Assembly (NCBI GenBank): GCA_964017185.1 | Contig: OZ024879.1 | Coordinates: 42,291,883 to 42,355,882 of the forward strand | DNA: 64,000 nucleotides | Reading direction: 5' to 3' | Source: Rugalucina vietnamica | Lineage: Eukaryota > Mollusca > Bivalvia > Lucinida > Lucinidae | In this document: piece after piece, positions 52,335 to 61,560 of the stretch | How positions within the stretch are numbered: position 1 is the stretch's first letter | Layout of the letters: each line of letters opens with the position of its first letter | Translations under genes and position numbers: made by a program | Notes under the pieces: model-generated | What the model was told of the DNA's origin: nothing | Database searches by the model: none | Seen by the model: only the letters and a program-made list of their open reading frames with translations

Positions 52335-53240
52335 TCAGATAGCATTTTTAACATACACCAAATCACTGTCACAAATGTCATAATCCGAATAGTCGCTGCT
52401 GTAAGAATCATGTTCGTAATCCTCTAGTGGGTTAACGCCTTTCCGCTGCCTGACATGCTTTTGTTTTCTCGCTAAACACATTTTACTGAAATGCTTTAAT
52501 TGTTTACAGTATCTGCACTTTTCGCATATTGCTGGACACAGTTTATCAGCATGGTTATAACCACATTTCATGCATTTTACAGCATTTGTGTCAAGCTTTG
52601 GTTTTTGACTGTGACTTTTTCCATAGTGTTGCTTCCATGAAGAGCGTTGCCTCGGATGATTCTTGCTTTTAACCGCATACACGTTTGGATCCTCACCTGC
52701 ATTCATTGACTTTAGCTGCTTTTGAGACAGCTCATGAGTTCTTGCAATGTTCATGCATTTTTCCAATGTCAAATCATCACCTTCACTGGTGAGTTTTTCT
52801 CTTACCTTTGACGATTTAATTCCAAAAACAATATGGTCCCTAATCATGTTATCTTGCTCTCCTGCATCATAATCACATTCCTTTATTAACAATTTTAAGT
52901 CTGTCACAAATCGTTCAAAAGGTTCATCTGCTTCTTGACCTCTGGATTTGAAAGCGTACCTTGAATATATTTTGTTTGACTTAAGCTTAGAGTATTGTTT
53001 AAATCTTTTGAAATGTTCTTCTAACAATTTCTTTTGATCTGGAGTTAGATTCCATGTTGTATAAATGCTACGTCCTTTTTCACCAGCCCACATAAAATAA
53101 TTACATTTTTCTTCTTCAGATTTACGTTTTAAAGGTCCTCCAAACATAAATTCGCAATGTTCGATGAACGATTTATAGGCAGTGTCCAAATCCTTTGCTT
53201 CCCAGTCCACCCGCGGGTATTTAGCATTTTGTTCATCCAT
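52335..53240 (-). pseudogene. gag of the Gypsy-like fossil
   Basis: A 301-codon frame from the ATG at 53240. The N-terminal half has capsid-like sequence (D-T-A-Y-K-S-F-I-E-H-C-E, Y-F-M-W-A-G-E-K-G, P-F-E-R-F-V-T-D-L-K-L-L, I-R-D-H-I-V-F-G-I), typical of K02A2.6-like animal Gypsy gags. The C-terminal half has a basic stretch and two cysteine knuckles (C-M-K-C-G-Y-N-H-A-D-K-L-C and C-R-Y-C-K-Q-L-K-H-F-S-K-M-C). Length and layout are normal for the family. Confidence 0.8.
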
Positions 53241-53389
53241 TTTAGTCAATTTTATTCACTGATTATCCTTTGAAAATAATCGTTGTCGCAGCCTCTTTCT
53301 TATTACAAAAGAGTGTCCAGTTTGGTCATCTATCCTTTTAAAATATATTCCTACTGTATAGATGTAAGCCCGCTCCGTGCCTGACACCA

Positions 53390-53550
53390 TGTTTTTAAGA
53401 CTACAAGTCTGAGTGCCGGGTAACTAGCTACTGGTTTATTTGCATAAAGATAGGTCATTTATACTAGACATACGATACATGCATTGAATCATCTGATAAG
53501 CCCACAGTGTAAATGTACTGCTTTGCAAGATGTTCCTAAAATACATTACA
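53390..53550 (-). repeat. LTR of the Gypsy-like fossil
   Basis: 161 bp beginning TGTAATGTATTTTAGG and ending CTTAAAAACA on the minus strand, immediately before the primer-site-like TGGTGTCAGG. Only one LTR is present. Confidence 0.6.
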
Positions 53551-53551
53551 C

Positions 53552-54430
53552 ATGACAGCAAATGACATATCTGTTAGACCTGCAAAGCAACAAATCATCA
53601 TTGGTGAATCAAGTTTCATAAACTATGGGATATATAATGACACACCATCCACCAGTGTTCGTCGTACCCAAGCCTATGTTCTTCGGTCCCTATCAACTGC
53701 TACTGTAGTTTTGCATGGAAACTACGTAGAAATAGAGCGTTCTTTCCGGCTGTTCACATGTTTAGAGAATACTATAGCTGGCCTTCAGTCACAGGACAAA
53801 GTACTTTGGAATGATTAATTCAGCAATTCAAAACAGCTCAGTCTGCTCTGTCTTCTCACAAAGCCATTGCTCGACCTGGACCCATTGATCGGGTATGGAT
53901 TGTAACTGATGCATGGACTTGGTTCGACACTTTATGTTTCTAGGGGTGGAAAACTTTTATAAGGTAGATTTTTCATTGAAAGCTTAGGAAACATAAGGTA
54001 AACTGGTTTTTCTTCGTGAGGTTGAGGCATTATGCATTGCTGCTTCGGTGAAACATTTCATTCCATTCTTGATTCAATCCAAACAGTCCATGTATATTGA
54101 CTGATGGCAAGCCCTATGTCCAAGCATTTGAGAAGTTATGCAGAGGTGAGTTTTCGGCTTGTCCAAGAGTGACTTGTTTTCTTTCCATAGTAAGTCGGTA
54201 CCAAGTCTCTATTAGACACCTCAGTGCTTCAGCTAATATACCTGCTGACTTTGCACGTCAGAATGCCCCTGAATGTCATGAACCCAAATGTCAGATTTTC
54301 ATACTTCAAACTGAGGATTCTGTGCCCAGATCTGTTACTGTTCAATATGTTGTTAATGCCATTTGCAAGTAGGTCTGCTTGGTTGGAGATTCAGTCAGAG
54401 TGTCCAGACCTCAGGTGTACTATTAATAAT
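53552..54430 (+). pseudogene. LTR-element pol fossil (RT/RNase H region), opposite strand
   Basis: Plus-strand pieces resemble pol polyproteins of animal LTR elements: S-S-V/T-S-V-R-R-T-Q-A-Y-V-L-R, then R-V-W-I-V-T-D-A (RNase H start), [26 protein letters not shown] and [12 protein letters not shown]. Several breaks. It lies head to head with the Gypsy-like gag fossil and belongs to a different insertion. Family assignment within LTR elements is uncertain. Confidence 0.65.
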
Positions 54431-54511
54431 TAAGCGAAATTAAATGTGACTCCCACATTTTTCCAACCATGCATTTTTTAAAATCAACTGAACATGTGAT
54501 TATACTTTTAG

Positions 54512-54728
54512 GTTCTAGCCAACGCCGAGTTTAGAGATGTGGAGATCAGGATGGTGATGATCTTCCTCACAGACACTGTGAGACTGACAGAGACCATCCT
54601 GAAGAAGGTGTCCAAAGACAAATTGGGAGCATCCTCCAGGCCCACCCGCTTCCAGGGAACTCTGAAACGGTGTACCATCATCAACATGACAGCAGTCTCG
54701 GAGGAAAAACTGTTCCAACTGAGTAGAG
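54512..54728 (+). CDS. internal coding exon of an unidentified host gene
   Basis: 217 bp between TATACTTTTTAG and GAGTAGAG|GTAAACAG, open in one frame only. It reads V-L-A-N-A-E-F-R-D-V-E-I-R-M-V-M-I-F-L, then T-D-T-V-R-L-T-E-T-I-L-K-K-V and F-Q-G-T-L-K-R-C-T-I-I-N-M-T. Codon use is GC-rich at third positions compared with the surroundings, which supports real coding. The exon ends in phase 1. No domain is recognised. The repeat-rich exon 600 bp downstream is a neighbour, but no acceptor there continues this phase without a stop. Confidence 0.6.
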
Positions 54729-54739
54729 GTAAACAGATT

Positions 54740-55340
54740 GCTTAGCATCAGTATTTTACCAGCATAACCATGTTTGTGGTAAATTTTATGAATTTTATTC
54801 AGACATCTTAAAACCAGAATTAGAGCAACCTTTAAATTTTGAGACTATGTTCAAGCCTTTTTACCGCATGTCAATATATTTTACTATTGATGTTGATTTT
54901 GGGTTTTATGTTTGAATGAAAAAGATTTTTCTTGGAAATTATGAAGACTTGCTATCTTATAATTTAATAATGAACGATTTCAGTCATTTAATAGAATAAG
55001 TTCATGGTGGCTCATAGATGAGCTTATAAAACAGGCAGGTGTCAATAGTTTCAAACGGCCTCTCTGTGAGGCTCTATCTAGATGAGCAGTGCTTTTTAGA
55101 TTATTTAAAACCTTCGTGAATACTCATTTTAAGGATTTTTACTGTGGAGGTTTCAAATACTCAATGAATTGCTCTCTTCCTTTGAAGTGCTTTTCATCCA
55201 AATCGCTTGAGTTGATTGGTTGGGTTTAATTTTTTCATTGATGCATAGCCGCTTTGTGGACCACAAGCTTCTAGTTGGTGCAATACTTCCTGTAGTATTT
55301 TTTTAATTTTATTTGTTTAATTGTAGCTGTAGAGGGCCCT
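54740..55340. other. intron-like or intergenic sequence
   Basis: AT-rich, with no features seen, between the two candidate exons. Confidence 0.4.
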
Positions 55341-55346
55341 TAACAG

Positions 55347-56093
55347 GAAGCTGTCATTCAAGATGACAGACTTCAAGACCAGCCACCAACGTCACAACGG
55401 GAAGACCAGCCAACACCGTCACCACGAGAAGACTAGCTACCACTGTCACCACGGGAAGACCAGCCACCACTGTCGCCACGGGAAGACCAGCCACCACCGT
55501 CACCACGGGAAGACCAGCCAACACCGTCACCACGGGAAGACTAGCTACCACTGTCACCACGGGAAGACCAGCCAACACCGTCATCACGGGAAGACTAGCC
55601 AACACCGTCACCACGGGAAGACCAGCCAACACTGTCACCACGGGAAGACCAGCCACCACTCTCACCACGGGAAGACCAGCCACCACTGTCACCACGGGAA
55701 GACCAGCCACCACTGTCACCACGGGAAGACTAGCTACCACTGTCACCACGGGAAGACCAGCCAACACCGTCACCACGGGAAGACTAGCTACCACTGTCAC
55801 CACGGTAAGACCAGCTACCACTGTCACCACGGGAAGACCAGCCACCACCGTCACCACGGGAAGACCAGCCAACACCGTCACCACTGGAAGACCAGCCACC
55901 ACTGTCACCACGGGAAGACCAGTCACCACGGGAAGACCAGCCACCACGGGAAGATCAGCAACCACCGCCACCACAGGCTGCCACCTCCGACACTTCAGAG
56001 TCGCTATCTCCTAAACCGAAGAGAAGACGAAGGCTGGCAAGATCTTCAAGAAAACTGAGGCGGTTGAAGAGAACAAAGGTCGTTAATGGGGAA
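55347..56093 (+). CDS. candidate terminal exon containing a 27-bp minisatellite
   Basis: After a CCCTTAACAG acceptor (ends 55346), one frame reads E-A-V-I-Q-D-D-R-L-Q-D-Q-P-P. At its far end this frame reads P-P-P-Q-A-A-T-S-D-T-S-E-S-L-S-P-K-P-K-R-R-R-R-L-A-R and a basic tail before TAA near 56092. Between lie about 21 units of 9 codons (D-Q-P-P-L-S-P-R-E), but several units carry TAG where others have CAG, so this frame is interrupted. A second frame is open throughout from an ATG at 55363 (231 codons, H-H-G-K-T-S-Q-H-R repeats). The flanking amino-acid composition favours the first frame as ancestral. Either a decayed repeat exon or a variable-length basic/proline-rich protein; function unknown. 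Confidence 0.4.
55373..55960 (+). repeat. 27-bp minisatellite, about 21 units
   Basis: The unit GGGAAGACCAGCCACCACTG+TCACCAC has three main variants: CCACCACTG, CCAACACCG, and CTAGCTACCACTG. The period never leaves 27 bp until the last few units, which shorten. Confidence 0.95.
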
Positions 56094-56279
56094 CAACGTT
56101 AAGATGTCATTCGAAAGGAAAACCTTGCAGGAATCGGGCAAATAGACTGAAGATTATAAGTGTTGGTCTACCCCCACCCCGGGGCCGTTTACATGTGTAT
56201 TACCCTAATATTCAAAGTTCTTCTTCTCTAAAACCAAAGGTGTACATTGTAAGCTATTTTGTTGTATCTATGATATATG

Positions 56280-56430
56280 AGCCTTCACATGAGACAACGA
56301 AAACTTGATTTCTGTCCAGGCCTTACACAAGCCAAAATTTTGGATGTAAACAAAGACAGTTACTGCAGATGATCTGCGATTTTGTTTTCGCCTATGCATG
56401 TTATTGGTTTTCTCATGCTATAGTTATTAT
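56280..56430. repeat. family C MITE-like element, short copy
   Basis: Left end ATGAGCCTTCACATGAGACA and right end TTGGTTTTCTCATGCTATAG, with GCAGATGATCTGCGATTTTG and TTTTGTTTTCGCCTATGCAT between them. Confidence 0.6.
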
Positions 56431-56689
56431 GTAAAGACACTTTGTGCTGAAAAGAGCAAATATTGTACTGTGTTTAGTGTGCTTGAGCTTGCTTAGCTGA
56501 ACAAAATACATGTTATAAAAACCACATACCGGTAATGCTATTTATGTTTATTTTGAGTTTTTCGCTTTTAGATAAAAAAAAGTTATGCTCCCTAGTCATT
56601 TGATGTGCAGGCACACAGATTTTTATTTTTAATATAAATTATTTTTGACAAGAAAAAAAAATACAAATAATGAAAAAAAAGACAATTGA

Positions 56690-56943
56690 GCTTGTGCATG
56701 AGAAAACCAGCAATTTGGGGTTCCGATCAGGTCCGACTTAAACCAGGCTGTACAGAATGAAGCTTGAAGCTTGAAACTTTGGATATAAGTAGAAGTGGAA
56801 TTCAATTATCTGTTTGGCGAAAACAAAGGCGCTGATCAGCTGTGCAGTTATTGCACAGCTTATGTAACTGCACAGCTTATCTGCGTCTTTGTTTTCGCAT
56901 AATGCAAATTGTTGGATTTCTTATGCACAGGCTCAATTAATGA
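56690..56943. repeat. family C MITE-like element with clear inverted ends
   Basis: AATTGAGCTTGTGCATGAGA... (AAACCAGCAATTTG) is matched in inverse by (CAAATTGTTGGATTTC) ...TTATGCACAGGCTCAATT. The interior has a short direct duplication, GTGCAGTTA/CTGCACAGCTTAT, and the GCGCTGATCAGCTGTGCAG block. Confidence 0.85.
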
Positions 56944-57043
56944 AATTGTTAATTGTGCATACACACAATTTGTTACAGTTGAACCTCATTATAACGTGGT
57001 TTTCAATATAACATGTCAATTTCTTGGCTCCCAAAATGATTAT

Positions 57044-57815
57044 TAACTCGCCTGCATGAAGTGCACAGAGTTATTGTTGTCACCTCGGTCGTCCCCGTTT
57101 ACGTGTACGTCCGCGTCCGCGTCACACTTTCGGTTAAAGTTTTTAGAAGTCTATATATCTTGAACATGTTGATGTATCAAGTTGATACTTTGTATATTGG
57201 TAGATATTGGTCTGAAGTTTTATGACCTATCCTGGGTGACCATGAGGTCAAGGTCACAGACTTAGAAATTTTATGTTAAAGTTTTTCATTAAATTTTTTA
57301 GAAGTCTATATGTCTTTAAAATGTTGATGGATAAAGTTGATACTTTGCATGTGGGTAGATATTGGTCTGAAGTTGTATGCAGTACCATCGTGGTTCACCC
57401 TGGGTGACCTTGAGGTCAAGTCACGGACTTAGAAATTTTATGTTAAAGTTTTTTATTAAAGATTTAAGAAGTCTATATCTCTAGAACATGTTGATCGATC
57501 AAGTTGATACTTTGCATGTTTGAAGATGTTGGTCTGAAGTTTTATGGAGTACCATCATGACCCACCTTGGGTGACCGTGAGGTCAAGGTCACAGATTTAG
57601 AAATTTTTTGTTGAAGTTTTTCGTTAAAGTTGTTAGAAATCTATATCTCTTGAACATCAAGTTGATACTTTGCATGTTTGTAGATATTGGTCTGAAATTT
57701 TATGCTTTTACGACCCACCTGAGCGACCTTGAGGTCAAGGTCATGGGTCATAGATTTTGATAAATTTAGTGGCAAAGCACAAGTCAGGCGAGCTACGCTG
57801 TCCTGCGACAGCTCT
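57044..57815 (+). repeat. tandem array (about 167-bp units) with nuclear-receptor-like palindromes
   Basis: Four units share AAGTCTATAT(A/C)TCTTGAACATG, GTTGATACTTTGCATG and TGACCTTGAGGTCAAGGTCA-type cores at 57237, 57405, 57572 and 57724. The array is bounded by inverted AACTCGCCTG and CAGGCGAGCT motifs, with a CGTCCGCGTCCGCGTCA tract at the left. This looks like a whole non-autonomous element with an internal tandem repeat. Confidence 0.8.
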
Positions 57816-57982
57816 TATTTTAATATATGTCTCTTGCAAAAAAAAAATCTTTATAACATTGTTTCACTAACAAAATGGGGTGTTTCCATGGACAGCGATA
57901 TAATGGGGTTGACCTGTATCGTAAATTCACACAAAAATAACATAAATAAACAAAAAAGAAAATATAACAGTAATAAATTTCA

Positions 57983-58569
57983 TTTTAGTTGGTTGGGGCC
58001 GGAGCTTCTTGTCTGTTGCTTGGCCCACCGGGGTTCAACTGGTGTTTTCTTTTGCTCCGGAGTGGCACCAAGGGATCTCCATCGTCAGGCAGCTTACTGA
58101 ATCTGTTGAGTCCTCTTTTTTGATTAATCAGAATGTTTATCATAATTTATCTGTTTGTTCTTGGTGACTCATTGACTAGTTAAGAGATTCACCACGAGGA
58201 CCGCAGAACTAACTAAATGTTATGAACCACTGCAAAAGCTGAGGTTGGGGTAATGGCCATGTAAAATCGATTTAAGCCCGCCAGTAATTTTATATTACTG
58301 ATCGTTCCAAGGCGATACTTCTGTGGTTGTTCTTTCGTTTTATGTCTTGGTGTTTAAAATTTTTTGCGCTGTTGGCGCCTCATGTAGGTAATCATATTTT
58401 TTGTAAAGTTTAGGTAACTGAGTGACCACCTATTGGGAAAATAGCTGCTCATGCGGCTTACGACATGTTTTCATGGTATAAGTACCTGATTGATAATTTA
58501 GTTTATTCCCATCTCGGTTTTTTGAGTGAGGATCTTTTTCTGATTGCGCATTTTCCTGATCTTTGCCTC
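57983..58569 (+). repeat. family A element, full-length copy
   Basis: Starts TTTTAGTTGGTTGGGGCC; ends ATCTTTGCCTCTTC. It has several indels relative to the 59392 copy. Confidence 0.9.
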
Positions 58570-59390
58570 TTCATTAAAATTGTAATTTAATTCTACAAGA
58601 GCCTTATTTGTTAAATTGAAAAAGGGATAACCTGACATTTGTTTTTATGCTATGATTCCTGAAAGATTCATACTGTTTTAGGAAGGATTATCATAGCCAT
58701 ATTGAAGTTTGTCATTGTTTCAACCTTGTGCATGCGTGTGGCATATTTTACCTCATTTAACATGTATTTAGATTGTATTTCTTCAAGTTGTAGAATGAGT
58801 CAGTTTCTTACATCGGTGTTCTTATAACAAATGAATACAATATCATGTGCATGGTATTATCATAGTTTGTCCATTTTTGGACGATCGGGTTTCTTTTTTC
58901 TTTCCACGAGTCTTATGCTAGATACAGTCTTTTCACTTGAACTTGCCATTTCAGCATTTAAGTCGGATAAAGTTCTTGTGTAGATCAGGTAACTTTTTTT
59001 ATCATATTTTAAGACTGAAACAGTATGCCAGGTGTTCTTAAAATCTATTCACCATTTATCCTCAGGAAATGCTATCAACCTTTCCGATAAACCATTGAAA
59101 TTGTTTTATAAAGCACTTTTCTTTTATTTTGAAGTCCTTTCTACAACAGCTACAATGCATATTAAGAACATAGAAAATGGGATAAGAACAATAGCATAAT
59201 TTTTACTTTTAGCAGCTTTTAGACGCTTTTAAGTGAGGGCCTTTCGGAACCTGAATTTTATGGTGACTTGGGTTACAAATTCAAGAAACTTAAAGGAATA
59301 AATGATTTTTCTTTTCAGTTCAGAAAAATCATAACACATTACAGACGTATAGGTTATAACTTGAATGTTATGCGACAGTCTGCATGCTTA
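58570..59390. other. non-coding, nothing recognised
   Basis: AT-rich spacer between two full-length family A copies. Confidence 0.4.
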
Positions 59391-59391
59391 G

Positions 59392-60004
59392 TTTTTAGTT
59401 GGTTGGGGCCGGAGCTTCTTGTCTGTTGCTTGGCCCACCGGGGTCCAACTGGTGTTTTTCTTTTGCACTGGAGTAAGTAGGTTATTCGGCGCCCAGGGAT
59501 CTCCATCGTCGGGCAGCTTACTCAATCTGTGAGTCCTGGTTTTTGATTCATCAGGATGTTTATCATGATTTATTTGTTTTTTTCTTTATGATTCATTGAC
59601 TAGTTAGAGATTCACCACAAGGACCGAAAAACTAACTAAATGTTATGAACTACTGCAGAAGCTGAGGGTGAGGTTAGGTACCTGTAAAACCGGTTTAAGC
59701 CCGCCAGTAACTTTGTGTTACTGATCGTTCCAAGTCGATATTTCTGTGGTAGTTCTTTTTGTTTTATGTCTTGGTGTTTAAAATATTTTGTGCTGTTGGC
59801 GCCTTATGTATGTTTTCATATTTTTAGTTAAGTTAAGGTAAATGAGTGGCCACCTATTGGGAAAATAGCTGCTCATTCGGCTTACGATATGTTTCATGGT
59901 ATAAGTACCTGATTGTTATTTTGGTTTTTTCCCACCTCAGTTTTTGGAGTGGGAAACTTTTTCTGATTGCGCCTTTTCCTGATCTTTGCCTACTTGTACC
60001 TTTT
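59392..60004 (+). repeat. family A element, full-length reference copy
   Basis: About 612 bp, from TTTTTAGTTGGTTGGGGCCG to CTACTTGTACCTTTTT. Best copy for defining the family: head (GGGGCCGGAGC...CCACCGGGGTCC), middle (GATTCATCAGGATG...AACTAACTAAATG), body (TTACTGATCGTTCCAAGTCG...GGCGCCTTATG), and 3' segment with a TTCCCAC...GTGGGAA hairpin. Confidence 0.9.
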
Positions 60005-60500
60005 TATTGATATCTACATCGCCAAAATTCAACATAGTGAGAAAAAATTTGAGGATGCCATTTTAGAGGTCATTTAGTTTGAAGCTGTCACTAAAACCAG
60101 CAGATTAATCAATCCAGATATCTTTGCTGACAATATGAAAAGAAACACACAATTTCAGAACACATGGTCTTCTTGCGTAATACGTATGCTGTAATGGCAA
60201 GCTCGAGTGAAAAGGGCTGTAGGTACATTTCTTATAGGTAGTAATCGCACTGAAAATGATCTACCACCACGATAAGTCAGCATTAAATGAGCCGCGACGT
60301 GAGCACACCAGCACTTACTTCAAAGCAGAATTGATTCAGCTTAAAAATACAAGTGATACCATATTTAAATGTCTCTAAAAATTGATTATGTATAAGGGCA
60401 AACATCTTGGACGCAATCTTGAATTTCTCAAATTGCTCAATTGTGAAATCTTGTCATCCACCGGATTCTTAATGTTTGTTTGAATTAATGCTTTACGCTC
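60005..60500. other. non-coding, nothing recognised
   Basis: No supported feature. Confidence 0.4.
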
Positions 60501-60504
60501 CAGT

Positions 60505-60780
60505 CAACAGCCAAGGTCATGTCGGGACGTTGCCTCCACTTTATGGGACGTTTACCCAAATTAAGGATGTTATGACATCCAACAAGTGCTTGAAATATCC
60601 ATCCAACCAAGCCAAAAAGGCTTATAGGTATGGAGGGTTTGACTTGAAATTACTTTTCCTGGGCAAGCTCAGACCTGAGCGGATAACCAGTAATCAGATA
60701 GTTAGTCAGAAGCGAAGAAGCTTTGCCTGGAGACACAAGCAGCCCATCTATTTCTTTAAGCCCTAATGGGCGGGGGCCCG
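60505..60780 (+). repeat. family D dispersed repeat, copy 1 of a pair
   Basis: GTCATGTCGGGACGTTGCCT...AAATTAAGGATG...CAGAAGCG(A)AGAAGCTT matches the copy starting near 60905 and, inverted, 15650-15835. Confidence 0.7.
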
Positions 60781-60899
60781 GATTCTTAGTGTTGAAGGCC
60801 TCGGCTTTCAAAATATGTAAAAACATCTATGTACTCCAAATTCAGGTCCACTGAAGGCTCTGCTGGACTATTGAATTGATGCCTAACATCCCAGTCAAC

Positions 60900-61110
60900 A
60901 GCTATGGTCATGTCGGAACGTTGCCTCAACTTTGTGAAACTTTTATCCAAAATAAGGATGACACAACATTGAAAAATAATTCAAATATAGCCACCCAAGG
61001 AAGCCACACGGGTCTTTATGTATGTATGGTTTCACTTGAAATCATCTTTTGGTCTCGGCAGGCACAGGGCCTAGCAGTTAACCAGAAGCGTTTAAGCTTC
61101 ACACGCAACT
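60900..61110 (+). repeat. family D dispersed repeat, copy 2 of a pair
   Basis: GGTCATGTCGGAACGTTGCC...AAAATAAGGATG...CCAGAAGCGTTTAAGCTTCA. It lies about 395 bp from copy 1 in the same orientation. Confidence 0.7.
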
Positions 61111-61560
61111 CTTGTGACATTCAGTCCCAGCCAAGAGCTACGGTTTTTCGGTACGACTGCATTTTATAGTACTTCTCCGATGAAATTTCATTCAAATTCG
61201 CATGAAAGGTTTTTAAGTATGCATGGTTTTACTTGAACCACTTTCACTGAGTATACCTAGAACTTCTGAGTGTTTAAAGGAGCTATGTCAGAGAACACAA
61301 AAGTGGAATTTGAAGAGCTTGAAAGAAACGGCTTTGGAAAAGTGAAGAGGTTATCGTCTAGGTGGGGGGGGGGGTAGGGGTGCCTCAAACGTTTCCTTCA
61401 AACTTCCATCAGAAATGATCGACGATGAACTTGAACCACACCAAGCATTCTTAAAACTTTGCTGACATAAGTCTGGGAAATTATGAGAAATCATTATGAC
61501 ACGTCAAAGATGACCTAAGGCGTCCAACGCCTCTGTCGACAGCATACCTACTGGCAGAAG
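61111..61560. other. non-coding; G10-type homopolymer near 61362
   Basis: No gene is supported. Confidence 0.4.

Larger units (their letters stand above)
52168..53550 (-). mobile_element. Ty3/Gypsy-like LTR retroelement fossil: LTR, primer site, gag, start of protease
   Basis: On the minus strand: a short TG...CA LTR (53390-53550), a primer-binding-like TGGTGTCAGGCACGG directly after it, a leader, gag, and the beginning of an aspartic protease region (D-T-G-D-R-C-N-V-I-S). The element stops in an A-rich run (T15 on the plus strand, 52172-52186); RT, RNase H, integrase and the 3' LTR are absent. It is a truncated, dead copy with few internal breaks in what remains, so probably not very old. 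The tRNA used as primer was not identified. Confidence 0.75.

Noticed and set aside
55354-55974. 206-codon minus-strand frame of V-V-A-G-L-P-V-V-T repeats
   Set aside because: Produced by the 27-bp period of the minisatellite; flanking sequence supports the plus strand.
57729-59480. Shared plus-strand frame S-W-L-G-P-E-L-L-V-C-C-L-A-H-R-G in two places
   Set aside because: It is the translated head of family A in two copies, with different frames and lengths on either side.
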